Part shown: positions 45,188 to 53,444 of the stretch, one piece after another
Numbering within the stretch: position 1 is the stretch's first letter
Layout of the letters: every line of letters starts with the position of its first letter
Assembly: GCF_000282195.1 (NCBI RefSeq)
Contig: NZ_AKJT01000093.1
Coordinates: forward strand, 1 to 64,000
DNA from: Pseudomonas sp. GM18
GTDB taxonomy: Bacteria; Pseudomonadota; Gammaproteobacteria; Pseudomonadales; Pseudomonadaceae
Direction of reading: 5' to 3'
Length of the DNA: 64,000 nt
The notes under the pieces: generated by a model
Told to the model about the DNA's origin: nothing
Seen by the model: only the letters and a program-made list of their open reading frames with translations
The model's database searches: none
Position numbers and translations under genes: made by a program

Positions 45188-45423
45188 AACATAATCAAGA
45201 AGTCACCCCTTAATCTCACTATCAAGCAGAAGCCTTTTGTAGCAAATACACTTTCACCCTATAAATATTTATTGCACTTCAAAATCCTACTTAACGAAAA
45301 CTAAACCGTAATTCAGGGCCGTGCCCCCTCACGCGCCCTACTTTCACCCTGCTACTTTTTCGTCTTCTTCAGGTGCACTTCCTGATTTAGATATTCACCA
45401 GATTATTTATCGGAACTACTGTC
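45188..45423. other. Intergenic region in the effector module
   Basis: 236 AT-rich bases. No terminator hairpin or type III (hrp box) promoter was seen; probably carries the promoter of the following gene. Confidence 0.4.
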
Positions 45424-47328
45424 ATGGCTAAACCGCCCAAGAAAGTTTCCAGCCCCAATACGCCGGGCCCTTCGTCGACACCTCCCAGACCCATTCCAGG
45501 GGATGACGTGGTCGGGGTCAACCCTTCCGGCCGTCCTGCCGTAGCGGTGCCTGGAGGGGAGTCAACGACGGACATCCATGCCTCAAATGCCTTGCCAGGC
45601 ACGCCTGATCAACAGCCCGTCGTTGTAACCAACATGCCTGTTCGCACCTCCGGCCCCTTCGTGCAATCCGAAAACATGGTGTCCTGGCCCCGTGAACGGG
45701 TTGATCAACTGATTCGAATCGGTGACACAGGGCTCTTCATGAGCAAGGAGAACACGTTGTATGCCGACATTGAAAGAGCAGGCATTGGCAGAGTGGAACC
45801 CAACGTGAATGGCGATTATCGAGTCCATTTCCCTTTTGCGCCTGAACATCCAGGTCCGGTTTTGAGAAAGGTCGAAGGCAGGCCACTGTGGCGGGTTCTG
45901 CCGTCGACTCCAGACCCGCGAGCAGGTGTTTCGAACGTGACCGCCCCGGCCATCGTTGCGCCTGTCCATATCATTAAAAATCCGGTCGTGATTAGAAAAC
46001 TACCAGCCGCCAATGAGCACGGAATACGCTGGTACAACCTGCGAAGTTATGTCGATTTATTAGACGAGGGCAGTGTTCAAGTTGCCAGAAACGCGAATGG
46101 CGATTATCAGGCGACCTTCGGCCAGGAATGGGCACCTTCCGGGCCCGTACTCGAGAGGATTGAACTGACTCAGTTCTGGCGGCGAAAACTACAGACCGTT
46201 GCGGTCACGGAAAGCAACAATCCACTGCCGGCTCATCAGCAATCATCTGCTGTCGAAGAGGCCGGACCGGGTCCGAGCAAGCGTCAGCGCCTTGAGGAAA
46301 ATGAAGAGCAAACAGGTGCAAGCGCATCGACGGAGCAGATTATTTCTCTCTATCCAACCCACCCTGCAAATGAAAATCCCTACCTGTGGGTGTCATGGGG
46401 AAAGGTAAACAAACCCCTTGCAAATCAATCCATTCAGATCGGTGAACTTCATTATCAAACCGTGCCCGATGGAAAAGAACTCAAAACATTCTCGAACTAC
46501 CTTCAGCACCCCGAATTCCCACCCTCGCGCTTCGACATATTTGAACAGATGTTGCAAACCAAACCATGGTTACAACCTGTACCGGCAGCGATGACCCTCG
46601 ATGGAAAATGGTTGGTGAATAGTAGCCGCCGTCTGTTTGAAAAACCGATGACGCAATCTGTTGCGGATGTATTCCCGGATTTTTCACCGGTCACATCGCG
46701 CGCCGTCGCAAAGAGGCTATTTGAATATTCGGGGGATTCCGAAGTAATCGCTCGAGATGGTTTGTATACCACCACACTCACCCTTAATCACTGGAAGGAA
46801 CGGGCAGGCATCTTTGATGCCCGGCTCGAAAATCCAATTGATTTACTGCCTGTGGCATCGCGCATCGATCACGAGGGAATAGTTATTTCCATGGAGGCTC
46901 CGACATTTGGCGAGCCGTTGCGCAGGCTTGACTTCCTCCCCGGACATTTCCAGATGGAATGGGACAGTTTTGTCGCGAATCGCACTGACCACAACCTCAA
47001 GCGTTTAGTCAGCACGGCGTTGATCCGCAGCGGGTACGAAGTATTTCCCTTACTGCATGAACACCGAAGTCCCAAGCTGGTCTTCAAACGTGCAGATCAC
47101 GACAAGGTTTACTTTCTGAAACTTGGTATTGCAGAGCGAAATGCGATCAGAACAAACCCGTCTCCACCGCCGGAACTTTCTGATCCTTCTTTAGTTCCGC
47201 AAGTGGGCAATACCGCATTACAAGCGCTCGTGACTGCCAACCAGCAGAACAACGTTGTATGGCTATTAGGCGGGGTTCAAACAGCCCCATCGGGATGGCA
47301 ATCCGTTTTTATTATCAGAGAGCGTTGA
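45424..47328 (+). CDS. Effector-like protein with nuclear-localisation-type motif (paralogue 1)
   Basis: 634 residues. Pro/Ser-rich N-terminus (MAKPPKKVSSPNTPGPSST). Two copies of an internal domain, at about 112-160 (LYADIERAGIGRVEPNVNGD, GPVLRKVEGRPLWR) and 209-255 (YVDLLDEGSVQVARNANGDY, GPVLERIELTQFWRR). A linker holds GPSKRQRLEEN at 283-292, a KRxR monopartite nuclear-localisation-type signal like c-Myc PAAKRVKLD. The C-terminus (LVFKRADHDKVYFLKLG, VWLLGGVQ) is shared with the next gene. No known catalytic motif. Weak CGGAAC ribosome site before ATG 45424. It may act inside eukaryotic cells; this is inference. Confidence 0.65.
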   Translation: MAKPPKKVSSPNTPGPSSTPPRPIPGDDVVGVNPSGRPAVAVPGGESTTDIHASNALPGTPDQQPVVVTNMPVRTSGPFVQSENMVSWPRERVDQLIRIGDTGLFMSKENTLYADIERAGIGRVEPNVNGDYRVHFPFAPEHPGPVLRKVEGRPLWRVLPSTPDPRAGVSNVTAPAIVAPVHIIKNPVVIRKLPAANEHGIRWYNLRSYVDLLDEGSVQVARNANGDYQATFGQEWAPSGPVLERIELTQFWRRKLQTVAVTESNNPLPAHQQSSAVEEAGPGPSKRQRLEENEEQTGASASTEQIISLYPTHPANENPYLWVSWGKVNKPLANQSIQIGELHYQTVPDGKELKTFSNYLQHPEFPPSRFDIFEQMLQTKPWLQPVPAAMTLDGKWLVNSSRRLFEKPMTQSVADVFPDFSPVTSRAVAKRLFEYSGDSEVIARDGLYTTTLTLNHWKERAGIFDARLENPIDLLPVASRIDHEGIVISMEAPTFGEPLRRLDFLPGHFQMEWDSFVANRTDHNLKRLVSTALIRSGYEVFPLLHEHRSPKLVFKRADHDKVYFLKLGIAERNAIRTNPSPPPELSDPSLVPQVGNTALQALVTANQQNNVVWLLGGVQTAPSGWQSVFIIRER

Positions 47329-47399
47329 TTCCAGTCATTTTCACCTACCGGCCTCGCCTTAAATTTATAAATAAATAATTCGATTCAGGAACATTACCC

Positions 47400-49277
47400 A
47401 TGGCCAAACCGCCAAAAAGAACGTCAAACGCCCATCCGGCGACACCTCCAAGGCCTTCGTCAGGAGATAATCGGGTACGGGGCGATCACGCTGCAACAGT
47501 CGGCAGACCACTTGGAGACGGAGCGCCTGTTTCCGACACGGACGTATCAAGTACGTCACCACCTATCGCCCCTCGTCAGCCTGTAGTCGTAACCGACATG
47601 CCGGCTAACGCTACCAGCGCCGCCGATTTCGCTGCCAATATGATTTTCTGGCCTCGAAACCAGGTCGATCAATTATTCAAGATTGACGAAACCGGGCTTT
47701 TCATGAGTCACAGGCAACAGCTTTACGCTGATATTGGAGAAGGCATTTTTCTGATCAGAGCAAACGCGAAAGGCGATTATCAGGTCCCCTTCCCTTTTGC
47801 TCCTGACCAACCCGGGCCGATCCTCAGGAAAATTCCTGGCCAGCCACAGTGGAGAATAGTCCGGGAGGGCCTGGTGCCGACGGTAAGTGCGCCAACCAGG
47901 CTGGAAACGCTGGAGATCATTCCCCGGCATTTAGCCGACAAGCTGACAAAACCGGATGCCAACGGGATCCGCTACGACAAGCTCAAGAGAACCTATGTCG
48001 ACCTTGCGGAAGAAGGCACCGTCATGGTCCGTAAAAATGCAGATGGGGACTATCAGACGTCCTCAGCGAGCGAATTGAGCCCTTCGGGCCCGGTTCTCGA
48101 AAGCATTGAAGGGATGACGCTTTGGCAACGTAAAGCACCCAGAACGAGAGACTCGGGCGATAGCGCTCAAATGAGCGGCCATCAGCCGTTACCCGAAGCC
48201 GAAGACTCCGGCCCCGGCCCAAGCAAACGTCCTCGACTGGATGACAATGTCGATGCGTCCGACGCGGTAGCAGGTACCCACCATAATCCTGCGACCTTGA
48301 ACAGAAACCCCTATTTGTGGGCATCCTGGGGAAAAATAACCAAACCTGATTCGGTAGAATCCGTACAGATTGGTCAGCTGCATTACCACATTGTTCCAAA
48401 GGGGCCGCTGGCCGATCGACTGCCCATCGTTTTCCTTCAACACCCGGAATTTGCGCCCTCCCGCTTTGAGGTATTCGAACGCATGTTGCACGAAGCACCT
48501 TCGTTGCAGCCTGTAGCCACTAGCCACCGTGCCGGCACCAATACCCGGACAGTTGACGGCGCTGTTCGTCTCTTCGAGAAAACGCTCACACGCCATGTCG
48601 CAGATGCATACCAAGGTTTCACCGAGCCCACGGCGCGCGCCGTTGCCAAGCGATTATTCGAGCTTTCCAGTGGGTCGGAGGACATCAACGGCGGCGGGTT
48701 GGCCTCTATGACGCAAACCTTTCGCCACTGGGAGGGCAAATCGACCATCGGCGTGCCTGGACTCGGCGATCCGTTGGATATATTGCCCGTCGCTTCCGGC
48801 AGTGAGGGCCCCCGAAGGATAGTCCCTTTACACGCTCCGGATTCCCTGGTGCGCTTACAGCAGTTGAACTTCAAACCTGAGAGCGCTCCGGCCTGGCCGT
48901 TTTACACAGAGGGGCCGAATGAACCGGGCCGACTTCCGTTATTGCTCGCCTCGATACTGGGCCACAGCAATTACAAGGTCTACTTTCCTGTAAACGTGGA
49001 CAACCTTAAGGCCCCCCCTCCCACGCTGGTCTTTAAGCGACCCAATCACAACAAGGTCTATTTCCTGAAACTGGGGCGTGTGGAGACTGACGCGATTGAG
49101 ATCAAGCAGCCGCACGCGCCAGAGCTTGCAGACCCTCTGCTGAGAGCGCGAATTGGCGCCGAAGCCCATCAGTTGCTACTTGCTGCTGATGCGCGTGCTG
49201 ATGTGGTATGGCTGATAGGCGGCGTCCAGCACCTGCCCGGTGGAAGTCCTACTGTGTTCATCATCAAGGAACGTTGA
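47400..49277 (+). CDS. Effector-like protein with nuclear-localisation-type motif (paralogue 2)
   Basis: 625 residues, collinear with the previous gene: MAKPPKRTSNAHP start, repeated domain at about 108-155 (LYADIGEGIFLIRANAKGDY) and 199-245 (YVDLAEEGTVMVRKNADGDY, LSPSGPVLESIEGMTLWQRK), then GPSKRPRLDDN at 274-283, and the shared middle (HPEFAPSRFEVFERML, TARAVAKRLFE) and end (LVFKRPNHNKVYFLKLG, VVWLIGGVQ). The two arose by tandem duplication and have diverged strongly, except in these landmarks. ATG 47400 with AGGA upstream. Substrate unknown. Confidence 0.65.
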   Translation: MAKPPKRTSNAHPATPPRPSSGDNRVRGDHAATVGRPLGDGAPVSDTDVSSTSPPIAPRQPVVVTDMPANATSAADFAANMIFWPRNQVDQLFKIDETGLFMSHRQQLYADIGEGIFLIRANAKGDYQVPFPFAPDQPGPILRKIPGQPQWRIVREGLVPTVSAPTRLETLEIIPRHLADKLTKPDANGIRYDKLKRTYVDLAEEGTVMVRKNADGDYQTSSASELSPSGPVLESIEGMTLWQRKAPRTRDSGDSAQMSGHQPLPEAEDSGPGPSKRPRLDDNVDASDAVAGTHHNPATLNRNPYLWASWGKITKPDSVESVQIGQLHYHIVPKGPLADRLPIVFLQHPEFAPSRFEVFERMLHEAPSLQPVATSHRAGTNTRTVDGAVRLFEKTLTRHVADAYQGFTEPTARAVAKRLFELSSGSEDINGGGLASMTQTFRHWEGKSTIGVPGLGDPLDILPVASGSEGPRRIVPLHAPDSLVRLQQLNFKPESAPAWPFYTEGPNEPGRLPLLLASILGHSNYKVYFPVNVDNLKAPPPTLVFKRPNHNKVYFLKLGRVETDAIEIKQPHAPELADPLLRARIGAEAHQLLLAADARADVVWLIGGVQHLPGGSPTVFIIKER

Positions 49278-49290
49278 TAGAGAAGCGTGT

Positions 49291-49319
49291 GCACCTCGCA
49301 GCCCGCTCGCGAGGTGCAC
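49291..49319. repeat. Hairpin after the second effector-like gene
   Basis: TGCACCTCGC-AGCCCGCTC-GCGAGGTGCA. No T run follows, so it is a stem-loop rather than a certain terminator. Confidence 0.6.
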
Positions 49320-49345
49320 CCCACGCATTTGCTCAAACAAGAAGC

Positions 49346-49372
49346 AAAAAAAAGCCCGCAGTGTGAGCGGGC
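49346..49372 (-). terminator. Terminator of hiuH
   Basis: On the minus strand GCCCGC-TCACACT-GCGGGC is followed by eight T. Confidence 0.8.
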
Positions 49373-49433
49373 AAAAGACCAAAGAAGCTATATGCGCAGC
49401 TTTTTTGAGAAGAATGGGCTTGGGGGGAAAGTC

Positions 49434-49787
49434 CTAGCTTCCTCTATAGGTCGAATAGCTATACGGCGAAATCAGCAATGGCACGTGGTAGTGATCCTGT
49501 TCCGCAGAGATGCCGAACCGCAGCACCACCACGTCGAGGAACGCAGGCTCAGGCAACTGAACGCCACGGGCGCGGTAGTAATCGCCCGCATGAAATTGCA
49601 GCTGATAGACCCCGGTACGGTAGTCATCGCCTTGCAGCAGCGGCGCATCGACCCGGCCGTCGCTGTTGGTGAGCGCCGTGGCGACCAGTTCCAGCTGCGA
49701 GCCTTCGACGCGGTACAGCTCGACCTTGATCGAACTGCCAGGGCAACCGTGTGCAGCGTCCAAAACGTGTGTAGTCAAACGTCCCAT
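49434..49787 (-). CDS. hiuH: 5-hydroxyisourate hydrolase
   Basis: 117 residues, the family's size. Start LTTHVLDAAHGCPG, and C-terminal Tyr-Arg-Gly-Ser. It hydrolyses 5-hydroxyisourate, the product of urate oxidation, to OHCU. Divergent from puuE across a 435-base region with two palindromes. Cytoplasmic. Confidence 0.95.
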   Translation of the reverse strand: MGRLTTHVLDAAHGCPGSSIKVELYRVEGSQLELVATALTNSDGRVDAPLLQGDDYRTGVYQLQFHAGDYYRARGVQLPEPAFLDVVVLRFGISAEQDHYHVPLLISPYSYSTYRGS

Positions 49788-49917
49788 TGATTCTGCGCGC
49801 CTGCCTGCGTGGAGCAGTCAGACCTCGCGCCTCCCGAAGTCAGTTGAAAAGGAGACCGCACCGTTTCGGAGCACGAAAAGTTGCGGCGAGCGACTGATTA
49901 AGACATTTTTCAAAAAA

Positions 49918-49929
49918 ATTGTACACAAT
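49918..49929. promoter_or_regulatory. Imperfect operator palindrome near hiuH
   Basis: ATTGT-AC-ACAAT in the hiuH-puuE gap, matching the TTGTATACAA core except in the centre. Confidence 0.45.
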
Positions 49930-50113
49930 AAAAACGACATTTTTACCGCCACCAACGTCATTCAGTGTTTGCAGGCGAATCTTTCGCCAAACCATAAGAT
50001 CAGTGGACCTTCTATCCATTAGCTGACCAGTCAGGCAGGTTTCTTGCAGTAGCCTCCAATGAGAGCAGTCAGTGAAAAATGCAAAAAATCAGGCTTACAA
50101 AGTGAATATAAAG

Positions 50114-50123
50114 TTGTATACAA
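50114..50123. promoter_or_regulatory. Operator palindrome in the puuE promoter region
   Basis: TTGTATACAA, a perfect palindrome 99 bases before the puuE start and the same as in the NCS2 permease leader. Fits a GntR-type regulator site. Confidence 0.55.
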
Positions 50124-50222
50124 TCACTCCATCGCTGTGACGCCAGCCTGCCCTCTCATCGCCAGGCCGCCACACACACCCTGACTTTGACCAAGTCGAC
50201 ACGAACAAGAAGGAAGACTGCA

Positions 50223-51149
50223 GTGAGCGCTGACTACCCACGCGACCTGATCGGTTACGGCAGTAACCCTCCTCACCCACACTGGCCGGGCAATGCCCGC
50301 ATCGCCCTGTCCTTCGTGCTCAACTACGAGGAAGGTGGCGAGCGCAATATCCTTCACGGCGATAAAGAGTCCGAAGCATTCCTCTCGGAAATGGTCTCGG
50401 CGCAGCCGCTGCAGGGTGAGCGCAACATGAGCATGGAATCCCTATACGAGTATGGCAGCCGTGCCGGCGTCTGGCGGATTCTGAAACTGTTCAAGGAATT
50501 CGATATCCCGCTGACCATCTTCGCCGTGGCCATGGCCGCCCAGCGTCACCCGGACGTGATCCGCGCGATGGTCGAGGCCGGCCACGAGATCTGCAGCCAC
50601 GGCTATCGCTGGATCGACTACCAGTACATGGACGAAGCGCAGGAACGCGAGCACATGCTCGAAGCAATCCGCATCCTCACCGAAATCACTGGCGAGCGCC
50701 CGCTGGGCTGGTACACCGGTCGCACCGGCCCGAACACCCGTCGGCTGGTGATGGAAGAAGGCGGTTTCCTCTACGACTGCGACACCTACGACGACGACCT
50801 GCCCTACTGGGAACCGAACAACCCGACCGGCAAGCCGCATTTAGTGATCCCGTACACCCTGGACACCAACGACATGCGCTTCACCCAGGTTCAGGGCTTC
50901 AACAAGGGCGACGACTTTTTCGAATACCTGAAAGACGCCTTCGACGTGCTGTATGCCGAAGGCGCCGAGGCACCGAAGATGTTGTCGATCGGCCTGCACT
51001 GCCGGCTGATCGGCCGTCCAGCGCGTCTGGCCTCGCTCAAACGCTTTATCGAATACGCTAAAAGTCATGAACAGGTGTGGTTCAGCCGCCGCGTCGACAT
51101 CGCTCGCCACTGGCAGCAAACCCACCCGTATCAAGGGGCTGCCAAATGA
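50223..51149 (+). CDS. puuE: Allantoinase, PuuE type
   Basis: 308 residues from GTG 50223 (AGGAAG upstream). YPRDLIGYGSNPPHPHWPG at the N-terminus, EEGGERNILHGD and GHEICSHGYRWIDYQ, the polysaccharide-deacetylase-like fold of PuuE. It opens allantoin to allantoate. First gene of puuE-uraD-alc; its stop overlaps the uraD start by ATGA. Confidence 0.95.
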   Translation: MSADYPRDLIGYGSNPPHPHWPGNARIALSFVLNYEEGGERNILHGDKESEAFLSEMVSAQPLQGERNMSMESLYEYGSRAGVWRILKLFKEFDIPLTIFAVAMAAQRHPDVIRAMVEAGHEICSHGYRWIDYQYMDEAQEREHMLEAIRILTEITGERPLGWYTGRTGPNTRRLVMEEGGFLYDCDTYDDDLPYWEPNNPTGKPHLVIPYTLDTNDMRFTQVQGFNKGDDFFEYLKDAFDVLYAEGAEAPKMLSIGLHCRLIGRPARLASLKRFIEYAKSHEQVWFSRRVDIARHWQQTHPYQGAAK

Positions 51150-51661
51150 GCCACTTCCAGACACTGAAGCCATCGACCCTGAGCCGCGACGCGTTTGTCG
51201 AAGCCTTTGCCGACATCTACGAACACTCGCCTTGGGTGGCTGAAAAAGCCTTCGACCTGGGTCAGGACGCTTCGTTCGACCAGATCGAAACCCTGCACCA
51301 GCGCATGAGCGACATTTTGTTGAGCGCCGATCACGCCAGCCAACTGGCCCTGATCAACGCGCACCCGGACCTGGCCGGCAAAGCTGCCGTCCAGGGCCAG
51401 CTTACCGCAGCCAGCACTGAAGAACAGTCTGGCGCGGGTATTCACCAATGCACGGCCGAAGAGTTTTCTCGCTTCACCGAGCTGAACGACGCCTACAAGG
51501 CCAAGTTCAAGTTTCCCTTCATCATGGCGGTAAAAGGCAGCAACCGGCATCAGATCCTCGCGGCGTTCGAAACGCGCATTCACAACTCGGTCGACACCGA
51601 ATTCAAATGCGCGCTGGCGGAGATCAACAAGATCGCGTTGTTCCGATTACTGACCCTATAG
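51146..51661 (+). CDS. uraD: OHCU decarboxylase
   Basis: 171 residues starting MSHFQTLKPSTLSRDAF. The catalytic region is INAHPDLAGKA with His, followed by EEFSRFTELNDAYKAKFKFPFIMAVKGSN. It decarboxylates OHCU to S-allantoin, after HiuH. ATGA overlap with puuE shows translational coupling. Confidence 0.95.
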   Translation: MSHFQTLKPSTLSRDAFVEAFADIYEHSPWVAEKAFDLGQDASFDQIETLHQRMSDILLSADHASQLALINAHPDLAGKAAVQGQLTAASTEEQSGAGIHQCTAEEFSRFTELNDAYKAKFKFPFIMAVKGSNRHQILAAFETRIHNSVDTEFKCALAEINKIALFRLLTL

Positions 51662-51749
51662 CAAGCCTGGCCCGACGTTGACGAACGCAAAAAACGCTTC
51701 GGGCCCTGCAAGCATCCCAAGCCAACTTATTTAAAGGCAGACAAGAAGA

Positions 51750-52745
51750 ATGAAAGCTTACGCCGTACCTTTCGAGAAGTTCGTCAACCTGGCCGACGCC
51801 CGTCTGGGCACCAAAATCATCTCGGTCACCGATGACTGGTTTGCAGACGCCAACCGTCTGTTCCAGCCGACCCCGGCCGTGTGGAAAGAGGGCGTGTTCG
51901 ATGACAACGGCAAGTGGATGGACGGCTGGGAGTCGCGCCGCAAGCGCTTTGAAGGCTACGACAGCGCGGTGATCCGCCTGGGCGTACCGGGTTCGATCAA
52001 AGGCGTGGACATCGACACTTCATTCTTCACCGGCAACTACCCACCATCGGCCTCCCTGGAAGCCTGCTTCCTGGCCTCGGGCGAGCCAGACGAAAACACC
52101 CAGTGGACTGAAGTGCTGTCGGCCGTCGAACTGCAGGGCAACAGCCACCACTACCACGAAATCAATAACGACCAGGCGTTCAGCCACCTGCGCTTCAACA
52201 TCTATCCGGATGGTGGCGTGGCCCGTCTGCGCGTGTACGGCATTCCGTTCCGCGACTGGTCGGCTGTTGGCGACAACGAACAAGTCGACCTGGCTGCAGC
52301 CCTGAACGGCGGTCGCGCCCTCGCCTGCTCCGACGAACACTTCGGCCGCATGAGCAACATCCTCAACCCGGGCCGCGGCATCAACATGGGCGATGGCTGG
52401 GAAACCGCACGTCGTCGTACCCCGGGCAATGACTGGGTGATCGTCGCGCTGGGCCATGCGGGTGAAGTCGAGAAAGTCATCGTCGACACCCTGCACTTCA
52501 AGGGCAACTACCCGGACAGCTGCTCGATCCAGGGCGCATTCGTGAAGGGCGGCACCGACAGCCAGATCGAAACCCAATCGCTGTTCTGGCGCGAACTACT
52601 GCCAAGCCAGAAGCTGGAAATGCACGCCGAACACACCTTCGCCGAGCAGATCAAGGCGCTGGGCCCGATCACCCACATCCGCCTGAACGTGTTCCCGGAT
52701 GGTGGTGTGAGCCGCCTGCGCGTATTGGGCAAAGTAGCGAAGTAA
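51750..52745 (+). CDS. alc: Allantoicase
   Basis: 331 residues with two repeats of the allantoicase domain: DDWFADANRLF...RRKRFEGYDSAVIRLG and DEHFGRMSNILNPGRGINMGDGWETARRR. It splits allantoate into ureidoglycolate and urea. ATG 51750 after AAGAAG. Followed by a palindromic repeat cluster. Confidence 0.95.
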   Translation: MKAYAVPFEKFVNLADARLGTKIISVTDDWFADANRLFQPTPAVWKEGVFDDNGKWMDGWESRRKRFEGYDSAVIRLGVPGSIKGVDIDTSFFTGNYPPSASLEACFLASGEPDENTQWTEVLSAVELQGNSHHYHEINNDQAFSHLRFNIYPDGGVARLRVYGIPFRDWSAVGDNEQVDLAAALNGGRALACSDEHFGRMSNILNPGRGINMGDGWETARRRTPGNDWVIVALGHAGEVEKVIVDTLHFKGNYPDSCSIQGAFVKGGTDSQIETQSLFWRELLPSQKLEMHAEHTFAEQIKALGPITHIRLNVFPDGGVSRLRVLGKVAK

Positions 52746-52753
52746 CACCGTAA

Positions 52754-52861
52754 TGATCGTTCCCACGCTCCGCGTGGGAATGCAGCCCGTGACGCTCCGC
52801 GTCACAGATTGGACGCGGAGCGTCCGGTGAAGCGTTCCCACGCAGAGCGTGGGAACGATCA
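52754..52861. repeat. Dispersed palindromic repeat, family 1 (paired form)
   Basis: Opens with TGATCGTTCCCACGC-TCC-GCGTGGGAA and closes with TTCCCACGC-AGA-GCGTGGGAACGATCA, with two inner palindromes (GTGACGC-TCC-GCGTCAC, GGACGC-GGA-GCGTCC). Inserted between alc and allA. Confidence 0.85.
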
Positions 52862-52889
52862 AACACAGAATTTGGATAAGAAGACCAGC

Positions 52890-53393
52890 ATGCGCACATT
52901 GACGATTGAACCGCTGACCAAAGAAGCCTTCGCCCCTTTCGGTGACGTGATCGAAACCGACGGCAGCGATCACTTCATGATCAACAACGGTTCGACCATG
53001 CGCTTTCACAAACTGGCGACGGTGGAAACCGCCACGCCAGAGGACAAGGCGATCATCAGCATCTTCCGCGCCGACGCGCAGGACATGCCGCTGACCGTCC
53101 GCATGCTGGAGCGCCATCCGCTGGGCAGTCAGGCGTTCATTCCGCTGCTCGGCAACCCCTTTCTGATCGTGGTCGCGCCACTTGGCGATGCACCTGTATC
53201 AGGCTTGGTCCGCGCCTTCGTCACCAACGGCAGGCAGGGCATTAATTACCATCGCGGCGTCTGGCACCACCCGGTGCTGACGATCGAAAAGCGGGATGAC
53301 TTCCTGGTGGTTGATCGCAGTGGCACAGGCAATAACTGCGATGAGCATTTTTTCCAAGAGGATGAGTGTTTGATCCTCGCCCCCCACCAATAA
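52890..53393 (+). CDS. allA: Ureidoglycolate lyase
   Basis: 167 residues starting MRTLTIEPLTKEAFAPFGDVIE. The cupin-like fold includes RHPLGSQAFIPL-type sequence (ERHPLGSQAFIPLLGNPFLIVVAP) and NYHRGVWHHPVL. It releases urea and glyoxylate from ureidoglycolate, ending the purine ring pathway. Follows the repeat and precedes puuD. Confidence 0.95.
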   Translation: MRTLTIEPLTKEAFAPFGDVIETDGSDHFMINNGSTMRFHKLATVETATPEDKAIISIFRADAQDMPLTVRMLERHPLGSQAFIPLLGNPFLIVVAPLGDAPVSGLVRAFVTNGRQGINYHRGVWHHPVLTIEKRDDFLVVDRSGTGNNCDEHFFQEDECLILAPHQ

Positions 53394-53444
53394 GAGAAGC
53401 GTCCGATCACTCGACAACAGAGTGACGGGCGAGAGGTAAAGACT

